In this document: piece after piece, positions 25,701 to 38,800 of the stretch | Numbering within the stretch: the stretch's first letter is position 1 | How the letters are laid out: each line of letters opens with the position of its first letter | Assembly: GCA_025506515.1 (NCBI GenBank) | Contig: CM046452.1 | Location: 99,232,311-99,296,310, forward strand | Direction: 5' to 3' | Length of the DNA stretch: 64,000 nucleotides | Source: Flaveria trinervia | Taxonomy: Eukaryota > Streptophyta > Magnoliopsida > Asterales > Asteraceae | Position numbers and translations under genes: made by a program | The notes under the pieces: model-generated | What the model was told of the DNA's origin: nothing | Databases searched by the model: none | What the model saw: the letters and a program-made list of their open reading frames with translations, nothing else

Positions 25701-28079
25701 CTTCTTGTCCAGATTTAATACTTCAAGCACAACATCTGCAGATTTATTGCCAATTTTATATGGCGCATCTGCCTTACTTGTACCTGCATACATCAACCAT
25801 AATTTCCAGTGACGCGTCGGACATAATAGTTCCCAAAAATGGTGCCAGTTGATAAAATGTTATACCTACAACTTGGACAAGTCTGTACATGTCATGCTTC
25901 TGATCACTACCAGATATTCTTATTCTTACAATCGAACCAACCACTTTCTTGACAAAATTTTCACGATCTTCAATAAGATTTTCCATTAATTTACGGCGCA
26001 GGTATATTAGGTTCATATTATGGACATCAATGGCAGCATATTCATCTAATTTATTTTGTGGTGCCCGTTCTTCAGTTTTCTTGTGATTTCTCTTTTTCTT
26101 TTCTTTACCCACTGTCGCCATGTTATCAATATTCCAGTCAGGGTCAACATGTTTTGCAATACTCTTGATTGTGTTCTTTGGGAGATCTTCGTTTATGAAA
26201 AAATGGAATTCTAGAAGCTTTAACATTTCGAAATGACCAACACGTGGTTTCCCAAACAGAATCTTTAGCCTCGAATCACATACGATTTGACTTTTCTTTC
26301 GAGGGTCACGAAGATTATTTCTTTTTATGTACTCTAACATAAGTTCTTGCACATCAAACTGAGATAACACTGATGTATCACCATTTTTCATGTGTGCAAC
26401 AAAATCTAAGAGCTCTTTGGTTGCCCAGTCCTTCAATGCAATCGCAGTTGACCTTTCACTAGAACCTGGTTTTTTTGTAATTACAGACTCCTTATGGGGT
26501 GTTATACTAGTTTGTTCATCCATTTTCCTTCTTTTAGGTTCACTTGCCTCAAGATTCTGAGACATGTCTGATGAAATGTTTTTCAGATCATTCTCTCCGT
26601 CATGTACACACCTTTTAGAATCACTTGCCTCAAAATTCTGAGACATGTCTGATGAAATGTTTTTCAGATCATTCTCTCCATCATGTACATACCTTCTTTT
26701 AGATTCACTTGCCTCAAGATTCTGAGACATGTCTGATGAATTTTTTTTCAGATCATTCTCTCCATCATGTACACATGTTGATGAAACAGCTGAAGTGGTT
26801 GTACTAGCTTCTTTATGTGGATTTTTAGCTTGTGTAAGCTCATCAAGCGTTAAAGATAATTTTCCTTTTAAGTAGATCCAATACACCTTGAAAAGATACT
26901 CCCAACTAGTTTTGTCATCAAAATCCACTGGTGCCTGGACAACTTATACATAAGAACACGCAAGTGATAGCAGAAAATAAATATCAAGCCTACACATAAC
27001 GGTCCATACATTATTCAAATTTAAAATTATGGTAGCATAGTTATGACATACCAAACTTGGATTACATATTTAATATCAAGGTATACCGTATATTAGTTAT
27101 ATTATAGTGTTTCATGAGGATATGATGCAGCATACCTTCTCATCCTTTTCTTGTCCACCGTTTTCAATCAGCATGATTGTTTTCATGCACACAGTGCAGA
27201 AGCCTTTATCGCCTCTAACACAAACATAATCAGCCTTCTTTATGCACCCTTTACACAATGAATACGTACAAGTATAGCACATATGATGCGCTGCCTTCTG
27301 GCATACACTGCATATATGCCAACCTGAAATTCATCAAAACATCATGACATTGAATTGTTCTCGGAACTTACTAAATCAACAATGATCGCCTAGAAGACTT
27401 GGCATGAATCGAATTTGCAACGCTAAGGTTTCTTTATTTTAAGGCACAGTATCAAGAAAAGCAACATACCACAATTCCACTTAGCTTTTGATCGAAAAAA
27501 CGCCTCGTCCCTCTTCACACAAGCAGGATGATACGCCTTTGGACACCCTCTAAAAGAAAAGAAACAAAAAGAAAAAGAAACCATGTTATTCATCACTCAC
27601 AGATCAACACAAAAGCATAACTTTTCCTGTATCAAACACCAAGCATAAAGGGCAAAACTTTCACATTAACATCAACTCAACAACACCAACGTTCGCACAC
27701 AATTCAATCAAAATCCCAACGAACAAACATCAACCAGCCAAAATCAATCCACAATCATCCTCTATAACAAGAAATCGACGAACACAAACCGGCGATCGCA
27801 GAGAACAAGACTCCCACCATCGAAGCAAATAAAGCAAACGTCCTCCTCCTCCTCTTTAACCATCTTCACCGGCGGCGATTTCGCCTGAGCCCTAGGCGGC
27901 CGGCCCCTCTTCTTCTTCACCGACTCCACCACCACCACCACTCCCTCAGCTCCACCGCCACCACCACCAACATCCGCCGGATCTCCGACCAATTTCGACC
28001 CAATCTCACCATCAATACCATGAATCAGTTGAGTTCGATCAGAGCTTTGACTCTCAACTTGAGAATTTCGAACTTCCAT
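22712..28079 (-). CDS. PHD-SWIB-Plus3-GYF-CCCH chromatin protein (NERD / C3H44 type), ten exons, with apparent 1-base deletions
   Basis: Related to Arabidopsis NERD (At2g16485, an H3- and AGO2-binding silencing factor) and C3H44 (At3g51120). Exons on the - strand: 28079-27790, 27549-27470, 27323-27136, 26934-25866, 25783-25656, 25567-25508, 25435-25385, 25200-25140, about 25018-24875, and 24784-22712. Domains in order: an AT-hook-like KKKRGRPPR near residue 60; a Cys/His-rich PHD-type region, about 80-180 (CFICFDGGSLVLC); a three-fold repeat, about 240-323; SWIB (LMLEYIKRNNLRDPRKKSQI); Plus-3 (LIYLRRKLMENLIED); GYF (WHYRDPSGKIQGPF ... WSTTGYF); and a C-terminal CCCH finger. The last exon loses frame near 23385 and 23307. 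It breaks again near 22750, inside the finger, where one added base would restore C-x7-C-x5-C-x3-H and a stop at 22719-22721. The total would be about 1379 residues. The exon 8/9 junction is uncertain by two bases. Few GW/WG motifs are seen, so AGO binding is not implied. Confidence 0.88.
23465..23525 (-). repeat. Trinucleotide tract coding Thr/Ser in the CCCH gene
   Basis: GCTGCTGCTGCTG followed by GGTGGTGGTGG on the + strand. Read on the - strand it encodes a run of Thr then Ser in the last exon. It is a low-complexity linker between the GYF and CCCH domains. Confidence 0.75.
26524..26775 (-). repeat. In-frame 81-84 bp tandem repeat in the CCCH gene
   Basis: Three consecutive copies encode CVHDGENDLKKNSSDMSQN-like units of 27-28 residues, each ending SKRR, SKRC or PKRR. 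The DNA is nearly identical between copies, so the expansion is recent. It lies in a linker between the PHD and SWIB domains and keeps the frame. The units are acidic, with basic ends that could act as weak nuclear signals (inference). Confidence 0.9.
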
Positions 28080-28162
28080 AGACGAAATTGAAACGAATCA
28101 AATAATCAATTGATGTAGGGTTAAAGTGAGCTCATGAGCTGCAATCACATAACGAAAATAGG

Positions 28163-28170
28163 AAACCCTA
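28163..28170 (+). promoter_or_regulatory. Telo-box-like AAACCCTA upstream of the CCCH gene
   Basis: AAACCCTA occurs about 85 bp upstream of the CCCH gene start codon (28079, - strand). This motif is common near the transcription starts of plant housekeeping and RNA-related genes. Function here is inference from the motif only. Confidence 0.35.
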
Positions 28171-28942
28171 GATTTCCGAAATTGGGAAGATGATGTATGG
28201 TAGGAGGCATCGTTGGTTAAGAGTCAGAAATGGAGGTGGTGATGTGAGTACGTGTTGTTTGACCAGTACGTCGTCGTTTTGTTAAAGAAGAGGGTGATTA
28301 GTATGAGCGTGTGTGTGTGGGTGTGTGATGAATTATAATTGATGATCGATGATTGATGAAGATTTCGGCAACACGAAAGCGTTGCGAGAAAGAGAGAGCG
28401 ATGAAGGCGGCACTTGTAGATTCTCTCGGATACTTGGCTACATGTGATTCGATTTCTTTTATGTTTTCTTTACACCCTCTCCACCAAATCAATCATCAAT
28501 GTAAAATGTAATGTTCGTGTTTTCTTTAAACTTTTTTCTACCTTTTCTCGCTTTTCAAATGTGTCATAATGAAATCATAACCGTAGTAATTTGGTGTGGT
28601 ATGTGAAATGTTCTTGGTGTATTGTGTCTTGTTGATACATTTTACAGACCTAAGTCGTAAAGAGTGACTAGTTGAGAGATGGTTTGTCGTTTCTTCGTCT
28701 TACTAACTTGCACGTACTGCAGAATGGGATAACATTTATTTATTTCTTTGTAAAAGTTTCTCTTGTTGGAATTCTATTTAGTGATGCTCGTAAGATAAAC
28801 ATATATTACCCCTAACGGTGGTTGTTTGTTGTGAACATGAATCTAGCTTCCCCGTTTTACTCATGTTTTAAAATCTAACCACAACGTGATTATGTGCACA
28901 TGAAATTATGTGGAATGCTTTAGGTTATTATGCACAAGGTAC

Positions 28943-29056
28943 GTTAAATTACATTTCATATTTCCATATAAGTTTGGGTTGTTAAATTACATTTCATATT
29001 TCCATATAAGTTTGGGTTGTTAAATTACATTTCATATTTCCATATAAGTTTGGGTT
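28943..29056. repeat. 38-bp tandem repeat, three perfect copies
   Basis: Three identical 38-bp units (GTTAAATTACATTTCATATT...) start at 28943, 28981 and 29019. A fourth begins and then diverges after GTTAAAT. Perfect identity suggests a recent expansion, or an assembly feature. Confidence 0.9.
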
Positions 29057-32000
29057 GTTAAATGGGGGAATTGAGAAGTGATTTTTGTGGAGTTATATGC
29101 ATTAATAAAGAGTTGTTCTAAACAAAACTGGGTCGGGTGTCGGCCAACGCTTGCAATGAATTCTTATTAGCTGGTCCACACTTCTACAACATTGAGCATA
29201 TGCCTAAATTATGATTTTGGAGTTTTTTCTCGTATTTTATGCATGCTATTTTATGTAGAAATGTGTATATCAATTGGAATATATTCACTTGACATAGTCT
29301 AATGATTTTTACTTGTATGTTTCCCAGAAACCCATTATAAAAAGATTGTTATTTAATGCGAGCCATCATATTCTAAATGGGTAATAAGTTAATCATGTTA
29401 TCTTTTTGATGTTCTTATAAATCTATACAACTATCAATTTTCCTATGTTATAAAGTTCTATGACCATCATAAAGTTTTCTCACGTATACTTTTGATATTT
29501 CAAACGAGAAAAGTCATCATACTAGCTTTTCATATCTTAGGCTTTACAAAAATTATTTTCTATTTATTTACTTTGCGTTGTCGTTGGTGCTATAAAAGAA
29601 AAGAAAAGATAATGATTATTGAACCAAGAGAGTTGGTACTTAAGGGCTAAGGAGTAAAGATGACAGTTGGGCTCAGAGGCCATATGTTTTTTAATTGGGC
29701 CTGGACCAATGCTTATTTGGGTTATTTGATCTTTATTGACATTTTCTTAACTACAAGAATGCTTATTAATATAATAATATTACGTAACGTATGAAATCAA
29801 ATATGCGTCAACAAACCATTATAAAAACATTTCGTCTTTTCAGGTTCAACTTTCGGCTCAGAAATAATCAAATAATGCACCCATAATAAAAAAAATGACC
29901 AAATATAGATTAAGTTATCCAATATATATTAATATAAAATATACAAAGATAAAATAATTGTTCAACCAAAATCCCACTTATTAATATTATCTAATAATAA
30001 TTGCTAATATTCATGTGTCTAAGATCAAGTTATAAACATAGCCAACAAAGATGTTAGTTGCTTCGAACCTATAAAATAACGTGTCATAATTTATCCTAGT
30101 AAGTGTTTTTCTAGAAGACTAGAAACATAAAATTTTATCCACACACTTTTAAACGAGACACCTAACCTTTTTAACGATAAATTAGTGGGATGAATATCCA
30201 TGTTGAGGCGGAGTGTTGGAAATTGTAAAAATTGTTTTGACAACTTGTATATTAGTATTCACTATACGGTTTCAAATAAACTTATAGTATATAAAAATTA
30301 CAGTGATTAAAAAAGCTAGCATAGTATAAATTGAACTTAAAATTCATAAACAAAAATGCTCCAAGCACTTGTATACTAAATCATGTGAGTTGTGTGTCTC
30401 CGACACCCAAAAACAAAGTAATGTGCACGTGTGTGGCCTTTATCTCGTATATAATCATTCGTAGCTACGAGTTCATTTTTACCTCTCTTCTCGTTACGTC
30501 CGCAATGTATGTAACCTTTCACGCCACATAAATTACGAATAAATATAATGCATCACATATTTTAACTGGGAAAGCTTGAAATGTTATATTTAGTCGATCA
30601 AAATCTTTTAAAGGACAATGAATCATTTTTATTCATAAGTACATGCATTTTAAATTAATCTAACTAGTTCAAATTTATGATGTTATTATATTTTTACTTT
30701 TATAAAGGGGTAATAAGAATTTGATACTTTCTCATAATTTGACGAGAAGCTTATAAAAAGAGCGAGTGCGACACCTCATCTGATCGGGCCCACGTGTTTG
30801 AATAAACTGTGTGCTTTTAATTTTGACTTTTCGCAATTAAATCCTTTTGGACTAAATGAAAGGACTATAAAAATTAATTTCTACAATTTTGATTGATACG
30901 TTTGATTTTTATATATAAATCGAATCCATGATTTTGTATTTTATAAAAGTCAAGTTTTTAGGATGAGAGAAGTGTCCTAGCATTACCACATAACCACTGG
31001 TTACATTTTGTCATGTTACATTAAATAACACCACACTATTTGAAGAAGGTGTTCATCATGTTCTTGGGAGGGTGAGGGAGTCTAACGGCTCTTAGCAACG
31101 TTAAAAATGGGGAAAGAAGTACACGACGTGACAATGTTGTGCCACAACAAAAATTCACAGCGTGATAGGCCAGCGATGATGTTGTTCGCGCGGCATAAGG
31201 TTTCTACGCCCTCACGGTGGATGCTCCCCCCTATATTTTTATTATTAGTAAGATAAAAGCCACCTAGCACAAACATACAACGTTTTGTTGTTTCTAGTAG
31301 GTTTCTTATTTTATGTGAGTGTATGTCTATATTACGATGTATGGTTGTGAGTGAAAAAGTGAAAATTTATGCAGGTTGTACCGTGTGTTTTTATATTTGG
31401 GGAAACACGTTATAACATTCAGTGGCCGAACTTGAACTAGATATTGGCGGGACGGGGGGAAAGTAAACTATTTTAAGGGGACGAATTCATTAAAAAATTA
31501 ACGCTATTGGACCGGAAATTATACTACAAAGCCGAAAAATAACACTTCTAATAAAAAAGAAAGATCCCTCCTCCTCCCTGGCCTCAAAGAAGTTTCGCCA
31601 ATAACAACACTCATAAATATTTTAATATTTTTAAAAGTGGTTTCGAGTGATGAAGAAATAAAAAGTAATGATAAAGATATATAAAAATATTATTTTATTG
31701 AAAAACAGAGAGAAGCTAGTGGATTTTATATAAATTTGAGAACGCATATGAAAAATGTAGTGTCAATGCTTTTAGGTTCAATGGTTATTTAAAACTTTAT
31801 GAACAAGCTTCGTTTTTACTAAAAAAACGCAATTGATAAATAGATATAAATTCATTTCAAAAGTTTATTTATATCTTCTAAAAGTGTTTTAAACTATTTA
31901 ATATTAACTTCTTCTAGTAAGAAATTTGAAAAATACGAGGCAAGTTATAACGAGGAAGTAAAGAATTGGAAAAAATTACAAAATTGATTTAAAAAAGTAA

Positions 32001-35000
32001 AAAACAAGCTCCTATCATCAGTTCCAAACTGATAAAAATGGGAAATAATATATATTTATTAGCATCTCTTGACTTTGAAGCATGAGTTATTCAAATTCAA
32101 GTATTCAACCCATTTGAATTTTTGTCACAACTTTTTTCGCTCTTGTTTCATTTGACCACCCAATCATCATCAATAATATTGTTTCTTTTGAGCCACAAAA
32201 CAAGGGAGCATGCATCCAAATTTGTAAAAAGGCCCCTCCCTCGCAAATAATTTATTTCAGTTTCTTTTAAAATATCGTAAATTGCTTTATTGTCTTTCTG
32301 ATTTAATCAAATTACAAATAGAACATAATATTTATCAGGTTAACAATTATTTTGTTTGCTATCGTAAATAATCCACCAGTTTAGTAACGTTAAATTATGT
32401 AAACTTAACGGTTGATACAAATATAGATTTTCATTTTATAAAAATAAGTAACATATTTATATAGGATATATACCACGTTTACTTCATGGATGCTATGTAG
32501 GTATCCTTTTGACGTAGACAAGAGAGGTTTTGATCACAAAGAAAAGAGGGAGGGGGCGAAGGACACGTGAACAAATTATCTTTGAATAATTAATAATGAA
32601 TTCTAAGAAGAATGTAAAAGATATAAAAGTAAGAGAGACACATAAAAAAATATGGGAGAAGATGGACAACCGATTTGAAAAATGGTGAGGATGCAAGTCC
32701 CCTCACTAATGAAGACGATATAAATTTTATATTTATTATTCATCAATTGTGGGTTATTATCTATTTAATTCACGTTTCTATTTTTCTACCATTACAATAT
32801 TAGTAATTACGGTAAATACAAAACAAAAGGTAAAATCACATATCCAAAAATATCAATTTCAAGTTTTACAGTTTAAAAATGTATTGTTTTAAAATGCGTA
32901 TCAGTTATGTCATTTTTATTTGCACAAAAGTTAATAGTAGGGACCCTTTCACCATCACCACTCATGGCCCCATATCTTTAAGAGTTAAGAAGATAATATT
33001 CCAAAATCAGGGTGAAAAAAGGCACTCATGTTTCTGCTATTTCTTTATCTGACGAATTAAATTTTTTTAACTTATATGGTTTAAATGGTTTATTTGATTA
33101 TTCCATCTTTTGAAAGTAGAGTAGTAGACAGATTATTTTTTAGTGTTTAATTTAATTAAGTAGTTTGAAACATTTTTTTTCTAAAAGTAACTAAGAGCAC
33201 TAATGACATCTTCACCTGGTGACATTGAGTTTAAGTTTCATAGAGTGAACAATATATGGATTTAAGAGTATAATTTAAGATTAATGAAATTAAATAAATA
33301 TATACTACGAATTTTCTTTTTGGATACATGTTGGTTATTTGTTTATGTATATACATGATAATCTGTTTAAATATGCATTTCAACACCACTTAATCATATT
33401 TATCTAGATATGTTTCTCAAGCAATATTTAGTAACTAAATATTAAAGACCTCGTTTCGAACTGTGCATGTAAATCATTTATTTTTTATTGTAAATGAATA
33501 TAACTGACTAAATTTCTATATTTTATAAACCAACTTTAATGTAATCCTATTGTGTTTTACTTCAAGGTAAATGGTATAAAAATGTACATACCCAGGAAAA
33601 AAACTTATATATCATACATGTTACTTTAAACAAAAGTTTTAAAACACTGTAAGTCATATTATAATACATGAACATTAAATTTTACATGTTGCAATGTAGA
33701 CGTCTATCATAAGATGTTATAAAATAAAATTTTGAATTCTAAAATACACATCTAAAAGTTTAAATACGGAGACTAAATTTAAATATAAAAAACATACAAA
33801 ATTAACAATTTTTAAAATGCATGTTGTTTGAAAAAATAAAAATTTACCTGAAAAAAGAGGCACGAGTATCCCTTTTGAACAATACCAGACCAAAGTAATC
33901 ATATCTATCATGCACTCATATGAATTTAAAAAATACATTAAAGTTCTTTTTCACGTGGTTATTCCAAAAGAGTGTAGACTTTTTAAATATATAAGGTAAA
34001 CTTTTTATATTGAAGATACATATATTTCACAAACTTATATTCGGCAAAAACAATAAGTAGAAAATTGTATGTTATTACTCGGTTTTGATAAATCTATTTT
34101 CTGATCATAGTGTAGAAGGCGAATGTTATATAATAATGGTTTACTTTTATTATAGTCTTCGTATATTATTTCTCAAATATAACACCTACATTTTGTTTAT
34201 ATGTTACTGTCATATGTCAAATTGTTATCTCTTAACATCAATTTGAAGACAATATTTGTCATAACATGAAACAGATTTGAGAGTAATATAAAATTATTTG
34301 TGAAAACTAGATCTGGACATATTAATGGTACTCATCGGTTGAAGACATGAGTGAGAAATTAAAAAGATATTAATTGAGAGAAAACTAGGGATAACTCGGT
34401 GCAAAAAACAAGAGAAAATTATACATAATGAAAAAAAAACTAATATGACACTGATGTGGCAACCCGAAAAACCTGAGACAACTCTCACCCCTTATAAGTT
34501 CACATACGACAAAGTGCAAGCGTGATGATTTTACCATTTAACACATTTAATCCTCCTAGTAAGGTAATTACACCATATACCCATAAGTTTAGATATTACC
34601 ACTACTATCTTTACCTTTTTTTGTCAAAATACCAAACCCCAAACTAGTTAAGTAGCGTTCAACTTCTAATAATGAGGCTCGCAACACCTTACACTATGCA
34701 AAACCTATTTTAATATATGTTTCTTACCACTTATAAAATTTATTTAACCTATAATTAATATTAACCATATGTAAACCTTACGGAAATCATGATGTTACAT
34801 CATGTCTCCCAATGACTTGATGTATAGGGTTGTTGCTTGAGGACATGAGTTTGGTTTTATCATAGTTTACCTAACGATCGAAGAAAACATAATCGGCTAG
34901 GTGAAGTTTAACTTAATGTGACTATGGCAGCGAATGCGAGGAGTGGTGAGAGTTAGATATTATGACACCAAAAGGATGAACCACCTATTTCAATTTGTGG

Positions 35001-35801
35001 AAAACACTTCAAAAAGTGTGATGGTTGTACGCTACGATGACATGTAATAAACATAATCATTCACATTCTTAACATTGAAGGAGCATCCATTGCAATGAGA
35101 TTGTTTGATGCTGAAATTGTTTGACGGATGAGCTGACAAAATAGAATATGTACAAACAATGCAAGTCATAGTTAATTAATAAAATCAGTATAGGTCATAT
35201 AAAAACATATGTAAAACTAATCAGGTTGAAGCAAATCTAATGTAGGTTATTTTCTCACCGTTGCATTCTAAGAATTTATGTTTATAATGAAAATCCTCCT
35301 TAAAGAGAGGGGTCAAATTTGATTAAAAACAAAACTTGTAGGACAACAAAATTGAACACAAAACTTTGTTTTTATACAATGGTTGATGCTTTAATGATTT
35401 TATTATCATCATGGTTAATTACCAAAATCAGTATAAAAATTAATAGCCAATTTACACCTAACAAACATAATCTAAACATAACAACAAACAATAAACAATA
35501 TGAATTTAGAAATATGGTCACACTTGCATTAATCTTCACAAGATGCCTTGTAATAATATTCAAAGATTTGGACGAGTGTACTAGTAAACAAAGCGTTGAG
35601 CTGGGGTCTCAGTGTCTTTATAACAGTGTCTTTTTGGGGTTTTGCAAACGAGTGACACAGAAGGGGGGCATTGCGCACAGTGGCGCAAAATACGGCTAAC
35701 GTACTATATTGGAGCCTTCTTCTCCAACGTTAACCCCCTTCTCCGGCTAACCTACGCTTTCATGCCCCCATCCGTTACATTTCGCTGAAAACAACTTCAC
35801 A

Positions 35802-38800
35802 ATGCTTCAACTCCGACCGCCGTCCACGGCGGCCGTTGCTATCGTACGCACTCTCCTCCTCCTCTCTCCTCCGCCACTTTGCTAACGTACGCCGACAGCT
35901 CTCCAGAAACCCTAGCGGAGATCGATGCACTTGTGGATTTCAAATTGAATCTTCGTGATCCGCTTGGTGCACTCGCTGGCTGGAGCCGCTCAACTCCGTC
36001 GGCTCCGTGCGACTGGCGCGGCGTCGGCTGCTCCGGCCGCCGCGTCACCGATCTCCGGCTACCGCGCCTCCGGCTACAAGGCGTACTGTCTAGAAAACTC
36101 GGTGATCTGCGCATGCTGCGGAGGTTGAGCCTCCGGTCGAACAGCTTCAACGGGAGTATTCCGGTGTCTATATCGAAATGTGAGCTTTTGCAGTATGTTT
36201 TTCTTCAGTATAACTCGTTCTCCGGCGAGATTCCGCCGGAGATCTCGAATCTCAACGAGCTTTTGATATTTAACGTCGCCGGAAACAATATCTCCGGCGA
36301 AGTTCCGAACGGTCTCCCGTCAAACCTACGGTACCTCGATCTGTCATCAAACTCGATCTCCGGCGTGTTACCGATAAACCTCTCGGAATTGCATGATCTT
36401 CAGCTAGTTAACCTTTCGTACAACCACTTCACCGGTGCGATTCCGGAGAGCTATGGAGCTTTACAGAACCTTCAGTTCCTCTGGCTTGATCACAATCGGT
36501 TGCAAGGTACGTTACCTTCTGCGCTAGCGAAATGTGTTTCACTCGTGCATTTTAGCGCCGACGGTAATGCAATCGGAGGTGTGATTCCGGCGGGGATTGC
36601 TTCGCTTCCGAAGCTTCAAGTAATCTCTCTCTCGAACAACAATCTCACTGGTTTAATTCCGGCGTCTATGTTCTGTAATGCATCGATTTATCCTCCATCG
36701 ATTAAGAATGTTCAGTTAGGGTTAATGCCTTCACGGATATCATTCCTCCTCCGTCTTCTAGCTGTTTTAGTGTTCTTCAAGTTTTGGATCTTCAGCAGAA
36801 TCAGATTCACGGGAACTTTCCTTTGTGGTTGACGACTTTACCTACATTAACGGCTTTAGATGTTTCTGGTAATCATCTATCCGGTAAAATCCGAGTGAGA
36901 TCGGGAAATTGAGGCGATTGGAGGAGCTAAAATTGGCGAATAATACTTTATCAGTTTGTTTCCAAGTGAAATCAAGCAGCTCAGTAATCTAAGGGTGTTA
37001 AATCTCGAAGGGAATATGTTCACTGGTGAAATCCCTAAGTTTTTGAGTGAGCTAAGAGGGCTTAAGAAGCTGTACTTGGGTGGAAATCAGTTCAATGGCA
37101 GCATTCCTTCGAGTTTCAGCAATCTTACAGAGCTCGAAACACTGAGCCTGAGAGATAATAACCTCACAGGAAGCTTGCCTGAAGATCTGATGTCAATGAG
37201 CAATCTTACAACATTGGACCTTGAAGGAAACAGTTTCTCCGGTGAAATCCCGATGAGTATTGCGAATTTGAAGGCTTTATCAATTCTGAACTTGAGTGGG
37301 AATGGGTTCTCCGGTAAGATTCCGGGGAGCATTGGGAGTTTGTATAAGTTAACTGCTCTTGATTTGAGCAAACAGAATCTCACCGGAGAGTTGCCGTTGG
37401 ATCTTTTCGGTTTACCTAACCTGCAACTGGTTGCTTTGCAAGAGAATTCGTTCTCCGGTGATGTCCCTGAAGGTTTCAGCAGCTTGTTAGGTTTGCATTA
37501 CTTGAACCTCTCTTCAAATTTGTTTTCTGGTCACATTCCTGCAACTTTTAGCTTTCTTAAGTCATTGGTTGTTCTATCTTTATCAAATAACAATATCTCC
37601 GGCAACATCCCACCAGAGATCGGCAATTGCTCTGATCTTCAGGTTCTTGATTTGGGTTCAAACACTTTGAGCGGGAGAATCCCTGTTGATCTTTCACATC
37701 TTTCACATTTGACCCAACTCGATTTGAGTAACAATGATCTTTCGGGTGTAATCCCACCAGAACTTTCCAGCATCCCATCCCTGAGCTCCATTATTCTAAA
37801 CTCCAACCATCTTTCCGGCGGCATTCCAGAGTCCTTTTCCTATTTGTCTAACCTTACTTCACTAGATCTAAGTTCAAATAACTTGATTGGTGAGATTCCA
37901 GCAAATCTTACAGCAATTTCAAGCTTGGTGTATTTTAACGTGTCAAACAATGACCTCGAAGGGCAAATTCCAGAGCCACTGGGTTCTAGATTCAACAATG
38001 AATCTGTTTATGCAGGTAATAGTGGTTTGTGTGGGAAACCATTAGATCGAAAATGCAAGGGGACGGCTAGTGGTAGTAGAAAAAGAATGGTTTTGTTGAT
38101 TATTGTGGCTGCTGCTGGAGCTGTTTTCATGTCTATATGTTGTTGCTTCTATACATACAGTCTCATCAGATGGCGAAAGAGGATTATAGAGAAGTCAAAA
38201 GCAGGGGAAAAGAAAAAAACGAGTCCACAACGAAGCTCGGGGACTCGAAGCAGTGGTGAAAATGGAGGCCCAAAGCTTGTCATGTTCAATAACAAGATTA
38301 CTCTGGCTGAAACCCTGGAAGCAACCAGACAATTGATGAAGAAAATGTTTTGAGCAGAACTCGGTTTGGGTTGATCTTTAAAGCGTGTTACAACGATGGA
38401 ATGGTGTTATCGATTCGTAGACTGCAAAACGGGTTACTCGACGAGAGCATGTTTAAGAAAGAGGCAGAATTGCTCGGGAAGGTCCGACACCGTAATCTGA
38501 CTGTTCTTCGTGGGTATTACGCGGGCCCACCTGATCTTAGGCTACTTGTGTATGACTACATGCCTAATGGTAACCTTGCTACATTGCTTCAAGAAGCATC
38601 TCACCAAGATGGGCATGTTTTGAACTGGCCCATGAGGCACCTAATCGCGCTCGGTATAGCCCGTGGTCTAGCTTTCCTCCATTCAACCACCATGGTCCAT
38701 GGTGATGTCAAGCCCCAAAATGTCCTATTCGATGCAGATTTCGAAGCCCATGTGTCTGAATTTGGGCTAACCCCACTCGCCACCACCAGATCACCAGAAG

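Larger units (their letters stand above)
28080..35801. other. Long intergenic region
   Basis: It contains the CCCH gene promoter at its left end and the receptor-kinase promoter at its right end. A 38-bp triplicated repeat sits at 28943-29056. The rest is AT-rich with no recognised exon. A GC-richer patch at about 31030-31280 may be an old MITE, but no matching ends were found. Confidence 0.55.

Noticed and set aside
35839..36150. Antisense ORF over the receptor-kinase N-terminus
   Set aside because: It is an Arg/Ser-rich shadow of a GC-rich coding region, with no family resemblance.
36956..38353. A separate LRR protein gene starting at 36956
   Set aside because: It is the middle part of one receptor kinase. 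The frame breaks on both sides are single-base and the LRR series is continuous across them.
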